From CAWCBH01 sp963793785 (lineage in GTDB: Bacteria > Actinomycetota > Thermoleophilia > Solirubrobacterales > 70-9), in contig CAWCBH010000003.1 in NCBI GenBank assembly GCA_963793785.1, positions 124,001 through 188,000 on the forward strand: DNA of 64,000 bases, given 5' to 3'. Positions within the stretch are counted from its first letter, which is position 1. Each line of letters begins with the position of its first letter. Below are positions 33,306-41,679 of this stretch, one piece after another. Position numbers and translations under genes: made by a program. A model generated the notes under the pieces. That model was not told the DNA's origin and did no database searches. It saw only the letters and a program-made list of their open reading frames with translations.

Positions 33306-33352
33306 GAGCGGGGCCGATCCTACGGCCTCGATCGCCCAGAACAACGGTTCTC

Positions 33353-33370
33353 CAGGCCCCTTCGGGCCTG
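33353..33370. repeat. Inverted repeat between epimerase and topA genes
   Basis: A perfect 7-bp stem, CAGGCCC at 33353-33359 and GGGCCTG at 33364-33370 with a CTTC loop. It lies in the 135-bp divergent spacer between the epimerase start (33305) and topA (33441). Its place between two starts argues against a terminator and for an operator or RNA leader hairpin of topA. No clear promoter hexamers were found around it. Confidence 0.35.
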
Positions 33371-33440
33371 TCAGAAACCCTGCCGGAGGCGGGTTGTGCC
33401 CCTGCTACCCTCGCCGCCCTCTGCGGAAGGAGCTGCAGAT

Positions 33441-35705
33441 ATGCGGCTGATCGTCACCGAGAAGAACAACAGCGCCAAGAAGATCGCCGAGATCCTCGGC
33501 GGCTCGCCGAAGGCGGACAAGTCCTACAAGGTCCCCTTCTACACCTGGTCGGACTCCGAGGGCGACCACATGGCGATCGGCCTCAAGGGTCACGTGCTCA
33601 ACCCCGCCTTCCCGGAGGGCTACGACAACTGGCAGAAGACCGATCTGCACGACCTGATCGACGCCGACCTGGTCAAGGAGCCGACCGACAAGAACGTCGT
33701 CCGAGCGGTGAAGAAGGTCGCCAAGGACGCCGACGAGCTGGTGATCGCGACCGACTTCGACCGCGAGGGCGAGCTGATCGGGCTCGAGGCGCTGGAGGAG
33801 ATCATCGCCGCCAACCCCGGGCTGGGAGATCCAGAGCAGGTCGCGGCCGGCAGCCTGCCGATCAAGCGGGCCCGCTACTCCGCCCTGACCAAGGAGGAGA
33901 TCGAGCGCGCCTTCGCCAACCTCGACCAGCTCTCCTATCCGCTCGCGCACGCCGGCTGGGCGCGCCAGGACATCGACCTGCTCTGGGGCGCGACCCTGAC
34001 CCGGGCCGTGTCCCTGGCGACCCGCCGCTTCGGCTCCAACTTCCTCTCCGTGGGCCGGGTCCAGAGCCCGACCCTGGGATTGATCGTCGCGCGCGAGATG
34101 GAGCGCCGCGCCCATGTCGCCAAGCCCTTCTGGGAGCTGTTCGCGAAGTTCGAGCATCCCGACGGCAGCTTCGAAGCCCACCACGCGACCGACAAGTTCT
34201 GGGACAAGAGCGAGGCCGACGCCGCGCTGGCCAGCACAAAAAGCCCCGGCAAGGTCACCGAGGTGAGCTCGCGCCGCAACACCCGCAAGCCTCCGGCCCC
34301 CTACAACACCACCGCGTTTACGACCGACGCCTCCAGCCGCCTCGGCATCACCCCGGCTGCGGCGATGCGCCTCGCCGAGGACCTCTACATGGACGGTTTC
34401 ATCTCCTACCCGCGCACCGACAACACCGTCTACCCGTCCTCGCTGCCGCTGCAGGAGCTGGTCACCTCACTGGTCAGGATCAAGGATTTCTCCGCCGCCG
34501 CGGGCCTGCTCGACTCGCCCCTGCAGCCGACCCGGGGAAAGAAGGAGACCACCGACCACCCGCCGATCTACCCGACCCAGGCGGTCTACCCGAACGCGCT
34601 GGACGGGCCGAAGCGGCGCGTCTACGAGCTGGTCGTGCGGCGCTTCCTCGCCACCTTCTCGCCGCCGATGGTCACCGAGTCCACCCGTGCCGACATCGAG
34701 GCCGGCAGCGAGAACTACTTCGTGCGCGGCTCGGTCGTGGTCGATCCTGGATACGCCGGCATCTACACCTACGCCCGCTCCTCCGACGAGGAGATCCCCA
34801 AGCTCGAGGAAGGCCAGGAGCTCGTCCTCGAAGGCGATCCTTGGATCATCGACAAGGAAACCCAGCCGCCCTCGCGGCTCTCGCAGGGCAAGCTGATCGA
34901 GATGATGGAGGAGCGAGGACTCGGGACCAAGGCGACCCGGGCCGACATCATCCAGAAGCTCTACTCGCGCGGCTACGTCTACAACAACCCGCCGATCCCG
35001 TCAGAAACCGGGATCTCCATGTACGAAGCGTTCAGCAAGTACGTGCCGGAGATGGCCACCCCGGAGATGACCGCCCAGCTGGAGGCCGAGATGGACCAGA
35101 TCGCCTCCGGTGAGATGACCAGGGAGAGCGTCGTCGGCGACAGCCGCGAGCTGCTCCACAAGACCACCACCGAGATAGAGGAGAGCCGCGAGGACCTTGC
35201 CAAGGTCGTCTGGGCGGGGATGGACGAGGACAAGTTCCTCGGGCCCTGCCAGGTCTGCGAGGAGGCCGGCCGGACCCGCGATGACGGCTCCCCGAACCGG
35301 TTGCGGATCATCGAGCTCAAGGGCGGCAAGCGGATGTACGGGTGCGAGGGCTGGAACCGCGACGATCCTGAGGCGCCCGATTCGTGCCAGGTCTCGGGGC
35401 CGCTGCCCGGGCGCGGATACGACCTCTGGCGGCTCGAGGAGCGCTGTTCGGTCTGCGAGCAGCGACCCCGGCTCTCGGTGAAGTCGTTCCGCGGCCGGCC
35501 CTGGAAGCTGTGCCTCAACGACGAGTGTCCCTCGATGATCGAGATGAAGGAGAAACGCGCCGAGCGCGAGGCCGCCCGGGCGGCGAAGAAGGCGATGGAG
35601 GAGGCGGCCGACAACGGCGAAGGCGAGGCGAAGCCGCGCCGAAAGCCGGATTCAGGTACCACCGCCACCCGCCGCCGCCGCCGCCGGACGGCCGCCAAGG
35701 GCTAA
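33441..35705 (+). CDS. topA: DNA topoisomerase I, archaeal-type (type IA)
   Basis: Relaxes negatively supercoiled DNA. ATG 33441 is preceded by GGAAGGAG at 33425-33432 and gives 754 residues. The Toprim domain shows VTEKNNSAKKIAEILGG at the start and IATDFDREGELIG with the acidic DxD-type site. The catalytic tyrosine is Y323 in GFISYPRTDNTVYP, the signature I associate with archaeal TopA rather than the MRTDS of ordinary bacterial TopA. RVQSPTLGLIVAREME and ERGLGTKATRADIIQKLYSRGYV follow. Two C4 zinc-finger-like modules (CQVCEEAG...GCEGWN and CSVCEQRP...CLNDEC) precede a basic, lysine/arginine-rich tail. It heads a topA-tmk-delta' cluster. Confidence 0.93.
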   Translation: MRLIVTEKNNSAKKIAEILGGSPKADKSYKVPFYTWSDSEGDHMAIGLKGHVLNPAFPEGYDNWQKTDLHDLIDADLVKEPTDKNVVRAVKKVAKDADELVIATDFDREGELIGLEALEEIIAANPGLGDPEQVAAGSLPIKRARYSALTKEEIERAFANLDQLSYPLAHAGWARQDIDLLWGATLTRAVSLATRRFGSNFLSVGRVQSPTLGLIVAREMERRAHVAKPFWELFAKFEHPDGSFEAHHATDKFWDKSEADAALASTKSPGKVTEVSSRRNTRKPPAPYNTTAFTTDASSRLGITPAAAMRLAEDLYMDGFISYPRTDNTVYPSSLPLQELVTSLVRIKDFSAAAGLLDSPLQPTRGKKETTDHPPIYPTQAVYPNALDGPKRRVYELVVRRFLATFSPPMVTESTRADIEAGSENYFVRGSVVVDPGYAGIYTYARSSDEEIPKLEEGQELVLEGDPWIIDKETQPPSRLSQGKLIEMMEERGLGTKATRADIIQKLYSRGYVYNNPPIPSETGISMYEAFSKYVPEMATPEMTAQLEAEMDQIASGEMTRESVVGDSRELLHKTTTEIEESREDLAKVVWAGMDEDKFLGPCQVCEEAGRTRDDGSPNRLRIIELKGGKRMYGCEGWNRDDPEAPDSCQVSGPLPGRGYDLWRLEERCSVCEQRPRLSVKSFRGRPWKLCLNDECPSMIEMKEKRAEREAARAAKKAMEEAADNGEGEAKPRRKPDSGTTATRRRRRRTAAKG

Positions 35706-35717
35706 GCGCACCCCGCG

Positions 35718-36314
35718 GTGTTCATCTCGCTGGAGGGCATCGACGGGTCCGGCAAGAGCACCCAGGCGGCACTGCTAGCCGAGGCCCTGGGAGCGGAGAC
35801 GCTGCTGGTACGCGAGCCGGGAGGCACCGAGGCGGCGGAGCGGATCCGCGGCCTGCTCGCCGACCCCGCCCTCGCGCTGGACCCCCTGGCGGAGCTGCTG
35901 CTGTTCTGCGCCGCCCGCGCCGACCTGACCGAGCGGGTGATCCGGCCGGGCCTGGAACGAGGTGCACACGTGGTCGCCGATCGATACGCGGACTCCAGCG
36001 TCGCCTACCAGGGCGGCGGGCGCGGCCTCGGCGGTGCGCAGGCGATCACCCTGGCGGACGCGGCGACCGAGGGCCTGTGGCCGGATCTGACCCTGCTCTT
36101 GCGGGTCGACCCCGAGGTCGGCCTGGCGAGGGCCGGAGGCGGCGATCGCTTCGAGGCCGAGGGGCTGGGCCTGCAGCGGCGGGTCGCCGAGGCCTACGAG
36201 GAGATCGTCCTCACCGCGGCCGACCGTGTCGTCGCGATCGACGCCGGGGGCGGCGTCGAGGAGGTGCACGAGCGGGTCATGGCGGTCGTGCGCGACCGGC
36301 TTGACGATGAGTGA
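35718..36314 (+). CDS. tmk: Thymidylate kinase
   Basis: Phosphorylates dTMP to dTDP for DNA synthesis. 198 residues with GTG start at 35718, 12 bp after topA. The P-loop is GIDGSGKST, followed by the DRX-type region REPGGTEAAERIR and DRYADSSVAYQGGGRGLG, then the lid region with PDLTLLLRVDPEVGLAR. It overlaps the downstream delta' gene by 8 bp; the tmk-holB pair is a common bacterial arrangement. Confidence 0.94.
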   Translation: MFISLEGIDGSGKSTQAALLAEALGAETLLVREPGGTEAAERIRGLLADPALALDPLAELLLFCAARADLTERVIRPGLERGAHVVADRYADSSVAYQGGGRGLGGAQAITLADAATEGLWPDLTLLLRVDPEVGLARAGGGDRFEAEGLGLQRRVAEAYEEIVLTAADRVVAIDAGGGVEEVHERVMAVVRDRLDDE

Positions 36315-37440
36315 CACCCGGCTCGAGCTGTCGCCGGTGCTGCACGCCGCAACCGAGCACCAACCGCGTGCGCGGCTGGCGCTGTCCGCGGCATTGGCGA
36401 CCGGACCCGCGCACGCCTACCTGTTCCGCGGCCCGCGAGGGACCGGCAAGGCCGCCGCGGCGCGGGCGTTCGCAGCCGAGATCCTCTGCCTCGGCGCCGA
36501 TCGGCCCGAGGACGTGCGGCGGCGGGCGCTGCTGTCGCCATCGCCGCACCCGGACCTGGTCTGGCTTTTCCCGGCCGGTGCCCAGCACCTCGTCGAGGAG
36601 CTTCGCGAGCAGGTCATCCGCGCCGCCTCCTACCGCCCCTTCGAAGGGACCCGGCGGGTGTTCGTGATCGAGGAGGCCGAGGCAATGCGCGACGAGAGCC
36701 AGAATGCGCTGCTGAAGACCCTCGAGGAACCGCCGGGCTTCGTCCACATCCTGCTGGTCAGCTCCGAGCCGGCCGCCCTGCTGGAGACCGTGCGCTCGCG
36801 CTGCCAAGTGGTCGATTTCGTGCCGCTGCCCGCCGCCGCAATCGAGACCTCGCTGGGGCCGGGCGAAGACGCGGACGAAGTCGCTGCGGTGGCTCGTCTC
36901 GCGGCCGGCAACCTCGAGCGGGCCCGCTTTCTGCTCAGCGACGAGGGACGGCGGGTGCGGTTGCACGCCCAGGAGTGCGTCTCGGCGGCGCTCGCCCGCA
37001 AGGCTGAGCCGGCTCCCTGGCGGGGTCTCCTCGACGACGCAGAGGCGCTCGGCGCCGACGTCGAGGAGACGACGCGGGCGGCGCTGGAAGAGGCAGCGGA
37101 TGCCGGCGTCAAGCAGAGCTCGAAGGAGATCGGCGAGGCCGCCAAGCGGGCGGCCCGGCGGCGCCGGACCGAGGTCCTCGACCTGGGACTGGAGCTCTGG
37201 GCAGCCTGGATCCGCGATCTCGCCGTCGTCGCCGCGGAGGCGCCCGACGTCGCCTTCAACCGCGACCGGCTCGCGGAGCTTCAGGCCCAGGCGGCTTCGA
37301 TCGACACGGCGCGGGGGCGGCGCGGCGTCGAGCTGGTGCAGGACACCCGCCGCCGGCTGGAGTTGAACGTCTCCGAAGAGCTGGCAATGGAGGCGCTCTT
37401 CTCTCGCCTCGAGCGGCTCTTGGCAGCGCCCGGCACATGA
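36307..37440 (+). CDS. holB: DNA polymerase III delta' subunit-like clamp-loader ATPase
   Basis: 377 residues from ATG 36307, chosen because the frame upstream is a shadow of tmk. AAA+ features: Walker A GPRGTGK (residues 42-48), VFVIEEAEAMRDESQNALLKTLEEPP and the SRC motif in ETVRSRCQVVDF. The four-cysteine zinc module of gamma/tau and classical delta' is missing; only one cysteine is present in that region (EILCLGADRP). Part of the clamp loader that places the beta ring on DNA. Its stop overlaps the next gene by 4 bp. Confidence 0.88.
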   Translation: MSDTRLELSPVLHAATEHQPRARLALSAALATGPAHAYLFRGPRGTGKAAAARAFAAEILCLGADRPEDVRRRALLSPSPHPDLVWLFPAGAQHLVEELREQVIRAASYRPFEGTRRVFVIEEAEAMRDESQNALLKTLEEPPGFVHILLVSSEPAALLETVRSRCQVVDFVPLPAAAIETSLGPGEDADEVAAVARLAAGNLERARFLLSDEGRRVRLHAQECVSAALARKAEPAPWRGLLDDAEALGADVEETTRAALEEAADAGVKQSSKEIGEAAKRAARRRRTEVLDLGLELWAAWIRDLAVVAAEAPDVAFNRDRLAELQAQAASIDTARGRRGVELVQDTRRRLELNVSEELAMEALFSRLERLLAAPGT

Positions 37441-37865
37441 GCGAGACTGAGGCGATGGCCGACGATCGCCACCTGGACCGCTGCCGGCAGGCATATGAGG
37501 CCTTCAGCGACGGCGACCTGGAGCGGATGCTGACGCTGTTCGATCCCGAGATCGACGTCTACGTCGCGCCGCCGAACTTCGAATCCGGCCGCTACCACGG
37601 GCCGGAGGAATATCGGCGCCTGCTCGAGCGCTGGGGCAGCGCCTGGACCGAGATGCGGATTGAGATCGACGAGATCGGATCCAGCGGAGAGTGGATCCTC
37701 GCTCGCGTCACCTACCGCGGCAAGGTCGCGGGAGCCGAGGCGGTGGTCGAGCAGCCCTCCTGGGAGGCCTCGCGATGGATCGACGGCATGTGCCGAAGCT
37801 ATGAGGTGTACTGGGACCGCGAGGCGGGCGAGGGCGCATTCGCCAGATTGGCCGCCTCGGACTGA
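37437..37865 (+). CDS. SnoaL/NTF2-like protein (third copy in window)
   Basis: 142 residues of the NTF2-like superfamily: helix CRQAYEAFSDGDLERML, strand TLFDPEIDVYVAPPNFESGRYHGPEEYRRLLERW, then the sheet MRIEIDEIGSSGEWILARVTYRGK and SRWIDGMCRSYEVYWD. It is coupled to holB by a 4-bp overlap although no functional link is evident. Its last 67 bp overlap, on the opposite strand, the DUF2304 gene. Substrate unknown. Confidence 0.75.
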   Translation: MSETEAMADDRHLDRCRQAYEAFSDGDLERMLTLFDPEIDVYVAPPNFESGRYHGPEEYRRLLERWGSAWTEMRIEIDEIGSSGEWILARVTYRGKVAGAEAVVEQPSWEASRWIDGMCRSYEVYWDREAGEGAFARLAASD

Positions 37866-38248
37866 TCCGCCGGCCGCTCGCGGGCCTGCTCGATCGCGCT
37901 TTCCTGCGCCAGCCTGGTGATCTGCTCCGCCTGGCGCGAGACGATGACGCTGAAATTGAGCGCCAGTCCGAGCAGCAGCAACAGAATCAGCGAGAACAGG
38001 GCAACGTTGGTGTCGCGCACGCCCATCACGTCGGCCACGCCCTCCAGCAGTCCCGGAAAGGCGGCACCGGCGAGCATCCCGAGCCCGGCTCCGAACCAGA
38101 TCACGCTGAAGCGCTCCTGCAGTTGGTGGCGGCGGATCAGCTCCAGGATCATCGCCATGAACAGGATCGCGATCACCGCCGCCAGGATGCGGGTCTGGGG
38201 CGTCAGGCTGACGACCGTCTGCTCACCCGCCTGCGCCAGCGGGATCAT
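37799..38248 (-). CDS. DUF2304 membrane protein
   Basis: 149 residues with three hydrophobic helices: ILAAVIAILFMAMILELIRR, SVIWFGAGLGMLAGAAFPGL and VALFSLILLLLLGLALNFSVIVS. They are followed by a charged helical tail. This matches the DUF2304 family, which is commonly encoded next to a dolichol-phosphate-mannose-synthase-like glycosyltransferase, as here. The last 67 bp are antisense to the NTF2-like gene. Likely a membrane partner of the adjacent GT2 enzyme, by analogy with other such pairs. Confidence 0.78.
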   Translation of the reverse strand: MIPLAQAGEQTVVSLTPQTRILAAVIAILFMAMILELIRRHQLQERFSVIWFGAGLGMLAGAAFPGLLEGVADVMGVRDTNVALFSLILLLLLGLALNFSVIVSRQAEQITRLAQESAIEQARERPADQSEAANLANAPSPASRSQYTS

Positions 38249-38970
38249 CCGTCGTACTCCGCGCTGCGGGGCCGAAAGCGCCCGACCAGCAGCACGATCA
38301 GGCTCTTGAAGATGAAGAAGCCCGATCGCAGCGGGGTGAGGAAGGAGGTGCCACCGACTCGCGGCAACATCCGCACCGGGACCTCCTCCACCCGCAGGCC
38401 CTGGCGCACCGCCCGCTGCAGGGACTCGATCTCGGCGAAGTCGGGCGAGTAGCGCTCGCTGAAAAGTGCCATGACCCGCCGATTCGCGGCGCGCATGCCG
38501 CTGGTGGTGTCGGTGAAGCGCTGCCGGGTCGCGAGGGTGAGAAAGACGCGGAACAGGTTGCTGCCGATCCGTCGCGAGAAGGTCGGCCGGTAGTCGTCGC
38601 CCGTTGCGGCCGCCGGATCGCGGTAGCGAGAGCCGATCACCAGGTCGGCCCGGTCCGCGCGCACCTCCTCGAGCAGCCGTGCGACCTCAGTCGGCGGATG
38701 CTGGCCGTCGGCGTCGAGGTGGGCGCAGAAGTCATAGCCCTCGCGCAGAGCGAGCAGGTAGCCGGTCTGCAGGGCCGCGCCGAGGCCCTGGTTGAAGGGC
38801 AGCGACGCGACCCGGGCACCGGCGGCCCGGGCCCGGCCGGCGGTCGCGTCGACCGACCCGTCGTCGACGACCAGGAGGTCGGCGTCGGGGATCGCCGCGC
38901 GCACGTTCGCGATCACCTCGCCGATCGATGCCTCTTCGTTCCAGGCCGGGATGAAGACCAGCGTTCGCAC
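38245..38970 (-). CDS. Glycosyltransferase family 2, polyprenyl-phosphate sugar synthase-like
   Basis: 241 residues from the GTG at 38968-38970; the open frame extends 26 codons upstream without family sequence. The GT-A fold is clear: VRTLVFIPAWNEEASIGEVIANV, LLVVDDGSVDATAGRAR, NQGLGAALQTGYLLAL, then the DxD-type site HLDADGQHPP and VIGSRY. FTDTTSGMRAANRRVM and the C-terminal RVGGTSFLTPLRSGFFIFKSL are typical of DPM/GtrB-like enzymes that load sugars on polyprenyl phosphate. Coupled to DUF2304 by a 4-bp overlap. Confidence 0.87.
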   Translation of the reverse strand: MRTLVFIPAWNEEASIGEVIANVRAAIPDADLLVVDDGSVDATAGRARAAGARVASLPFNQGLGAALQTGYLLALREGYDFCAHLDADGQHPPTEVARLLEEVRADRADLVIGSRYRDPAAATGDDYRPTFSRRIGSNLFRVFLTLATRQRFTDTTSGMRAANRRVMALFSERYSPDFAEIESLQRAVRQGLRVEEVPVRMLPRVGGTSFLTPLRSGFFIFKSLIVLLVGRFRPRSAEYDG

Positions 38971-39050
38971 GTCCCGATTCTCCCACGAAGGTCGGCCTGC
39001 GCCTGACCGAGGCGGCAGGCTCGGGCGGGAGCATCTGTTAAGAAACACTC

Positions 39051-40748
39051 ATGACACGGCCGATCGGGATGCGGCTCTGGCTAGGTGCGGCATTCGCGCT
39101 CGTGGGCCTGATCACCGCCGTCTGCGTTTACCTGTTCGTCCGCAACTCGACCGAGCGCGTCCTTGCCGATCGCTCGACGGAGATCGCAGTCGGCCGGACG
39201 ACCCGACTCGCCGACCGCCTCGGCGACACCGCTGCCGACCCCGGCGACCTGATGTCGGGCGCGCGTGGCGCCGGGTTTGTCGCCTGGTACTTCGACGGCC
39301 GGGGCCGGCTGGTGGCTCCGAGCAAGGCCGGGCCGAGGCTGAAGGCGATCGCCACCCGCCAGCGGGCGCTGGCGGAGGCCCTGGAGGGCGGCCGCTTCAC
39401 CACGGTCCTGCCGGGGCGGGGGGTCGCGATCGTCGCGGTCCCCGTATTCGGCGATCAGCGCAGCTCGGGCGCGGTTCTGAGCCGCTCCTCCAGCGACGAG
39501 GTCCTGCAGGGGGCGATCGACCGGTTGCTCGACGACAGCCTGGAGGCGCTGCTGATCGCGGTCGCGATCGGCACCCTGGCCGGATTCGGCGTCGCGACGG
39601 TGATCGCCTACCGGGTCAAGCGCCTCGCCCAGAGAGCCGAGGAGATGGCGGCGGGATCCTTCGACGTGCCGCTGCAGGTGGCCGGGCGCGACGAGATCGG
39701 CGACCTGGCTCGGGCGCTTGACTCGACCAGGGCGGCGCTGAAGGAGAGCTTCGGCGTCCTCACCGCCGACCGCGACAAGCTGGCGGCGATCTTCGACGGC
39801 CTCACCGACGCGGTGATGGTGGTCGACAACGACGACCGGGTCCGCTTCTCCAACAGCGCCGGCGAGAGGTTGCTGGAGCCCGGCGGGAGGGCGCCGGAGC
39901 CGATGCGTGTCCACCTGCACCGGGCGGCGATCGTCGGCTTCGCCGCCCATCCGGCACTTCGCATCGGCGACCGCGCCTACGCGATGCAGGCCCGCGACCT
40001 GCCCGAGGAGGGAGCGGTCCTGGCGGTCGTCCGCGATCGCACCGACGAGATGCGGCGTGAGTTCGCGGAGCGCGATTTCGTCTCCAACGCGGCGCACGAG
40101 CTGCGCAACCCCCTGGCTGGGATCTCCGGCGCGATCGAGGTGCTCCAGGACGGCGCCAAGGACGATCCCGAGGTCCGCGATCACTTCCTGGCGCGGCTGG
40201 CCGAGGACGCGGAGCGGATGCGGCGGATGATCGAGTCGCTGCTGACACTGGCGCGGGTCGAGGCCCTGGGGCCCAGCGAGGTCGAGATCGTCGACGTGCC
40301 GGCGGCGGTGCGAGACGTCGTCGCCGCAGTCGAGAGGCCGCCGGGGATCGAGATCGAGGTCGAGGTCGAGGAGGACCTTGCCGCGCAGGCGGACCCGACC
40401 CTGGTGCGACAGGTGCTGATCGGCCTGGTCGGCAACGCCTACAAGCACACCCCCGCCCCCGGCGCGGTTACGGTTCGCGGCCGTCGGGCAGATGACACCG
40501 AGGTGGTCTTGGAAGTGACCGATACAGGCACAGGGATTCCGGCGGCGGAGCTGGAGCGCGTCTTCGAGCGCTTCTACCGCAGCGACGAGGCCCGCAAGCA
40601 GGAGGGCTTCGGCCTCGGCCTCGCGATCGCGCGGCGAATGGTCAGCGTGATGGGGGGCCGGATCGGCGCCACCTCGGTGGAAGGGCACGGAAGCACCTTC
40701 TGGGTTCGGCTTCCGCTCGCCCAACCCAGCCCGACGCCGGTCGCATGA
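39051..40748 (+). CDS. Sensor histidine kinase
   Basis: 565 residues. Two membrane helices (about 8-30 and 164-187) flank an extracytoplasmic sensor of roughly 130 residues. Then come a HAMP linker (VKRLAQRAEEMAAGSFDVPL), a PAS-like segment (IFDGLTDAVMVVDNDDRVRFSNSAGERLLEPGG), HisKA with the phospho-accepting H349 in FVSNAAHELRNPLAG, and HATPase_c with N box LIGLVGNAYKH and G boxes DTGTGIP and EGFGLGLAIARRM. This is the PhoR/WalK-like domain order. Its stop overlaps the response regulator start by 4 bp. Signal unknown. Confidence 0.93.
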   Translation: MTRPIGMRLWLGAAFALVGLITAVCVYLFVRNSTERVLADRSTEIAVGRTTRLADRLGDTAADPGDLMSGARGAGFVAWYFDGRGRLVAPSKAGPRLKAIATRQRALAEALEGGRFTTVLPGRGVAIVAVPVFGDQRSSGAVLSRSSSDEVLQGAIDRLLDDSLEALLIAVAIGTLAGFGVATVIAYRVKRLAQRAEEMAAGSFDVPLQVAGRDEIGDLARALDSTRAALKESFGVLTADRDKLAAIFDGLTDAVMVVDNDDRVRFSNSAGERLLEPGGRAPEPMRVHLHRAAIVGFAAHPALRIGDRAYAMQARDLPEEGAVLAVVRDRTDEMRREFAERDFVSNAAHELRNPLAGISGAIEVLQDGAKDDPEVRDHFLARLAEDAERMRRMIESLLTLARVEALGPSEVEIVDVPAAVRDVVAAVERPPGIEIEVEVEEDLAAQADPTLVRQVLIGLVGNAYKHTPAPGAVTVRGRRADDTEVVLEVTDTGTGIPAAELERVFERFYRSDEARKQEGFGLGLAIARRMVSVMGGRIGATSVEGHGSTFWVRLPLAQPSPTPVA

Positions 40749-41461
40749 GGTGCGGCGAGATGAGCAGCGGGCGAATACTGATCGCCGACGACGAGCCTTC
40801 GGTCCGGGACTCGGTCGGATACGCCCTCGCCCAGGAGGGCTTCGAGGTCACGCCCGCGATCGACGGTGAGGATGCCGAGCGCAAGCTGGCCAACGGGATC
40901 GTCTACGACCTGCTGATCCTCGACATCATGATGCCCGGCCCCAGCGGCCTCGACATCTGCCGCGAGGTCCGCGCTCGTAGCGCCGTCCCGATCATCATCC
41001 TCACCGCCAAGGACGCGGAGGTCGACAAGGTCGTCGGCCTCGAGGTGGGCGCCGACGACTACGTCACCAAGCCGTTCTCGGTGCGGGAGCTGCTGGGCCG
41101 GGTCCGGGCGCAGCTGCGGCGCCGCGAGCTCGACCGCTCGCCGCTCGCCGAGGCGACGAAGATCGAGGCGGGTCCGGTGACGATCGACCTGGTCCGGCAC
41201 CTGGTGACCGTGCGCGGGGAGCAGGTCAACCTGACCCGTTCGGAGTTCCAGCTCCTGCGGCTGCTTGCCGCGCGGCCCGGGCAGGTCTTCGGGCGGGCCC
41301 AGATCATGGAGGAGCTCTGGCAGACCGAGTTCGACGGCGACGAGCGGGCCTGCGACGTCCACATCTCCAACCTGCGCCAGAAGATCGAGCGCGACGTGCA
41401 GCGGCCGGAGCTGGTGCAGACGGTGCGCGGCGTCGGCTACAAGTTCGCCGAGTCCGAGTAG
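40745..41461 (+). CDS. OmpR/PhoB-family response regulator
   Basis: 238 residues. Receiver domain with acidic pair D15/D16, phosphoacceptor D60 (LLILDIMMPGPSG) and K109 (DDYVTKPFS), then a winged-helix DNA-binding domain (VNLTRSEFQLLRLLAARPGQVFGRAQIMEELW and DVHISNLRQKIE, ending TVRGVGYKF). An internal ATG at residue 6 is an alternative start. It partners the kinase upstream; the kinase-first order is less common than regulator-first. Its 3' end overlaps a convergent small gene by 25 bp. Confidence 0.93.
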   Translation: MRCGEMSSGRILIADDEPSVRDSVGYALAQEGFEVTPAIDGEDAERKLANGIVYDLLILDIMMPGPSGLDICREVRARSAVPIIILTAKDAEVDKVVGLEVGADDYVTKPFSVRELLGRVRAQLRRRELDRSPLAEATKIEAGPVTIDLVRHLVTVRGEQVNLTRSEFQLLRLLAARPGQVFGRAQIMEELWQTEFDGDERACDVHISNLRQKIERDVQRPELVQTVRGVGYKFAESE

Positions 41462-41679
41462 CGGCGCGGCTGGCGTCGCTCCCGGCGTTCCTCCACCGCC
41501 TCCTGCCGCTCTTCTTGGAGCTCGATGCGCTGGTCGCGCCGTTCTTGTGCGGCGTCGAGCTCGGCGATGCTGGTCGGACCGAGGCGGGCGGTGACCGCGA
41601 CGATCACGATCAGGACGATCACGACTGCCGCCAGCAGCGAGCCGAGCATCTGGCGGCGATGCGAGCGGCGTTCGTCCAT
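41437..41679 (-). CDS. Small single-pass membrane protein with charged coiled-coil tail
   Basis: 80 residues from the ATG at 41677-41679, which overlaps the stop of the upstream gene. One membrane helix (about residues 11-31, LGSLLAAVVIVLIVIVAVTAR) is followed by a strongly charged helical tail (LDAAQERRDQRIELQEERQEAVEERRERR), likely a coiled coil. No homologous family recognised. A longer frame upstream is not protein-like. The 3' end is antisense to the last 25 bp of the response regulator gene. Confidence 0.55.
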   Translation of the reverse strand: MDERRSHRRQMLGSLLAAVVIVLIVIVAVTARLGPTSIAELDAAQERRDQRIELQEERQEAVEERRERRQPRRYSDSANL

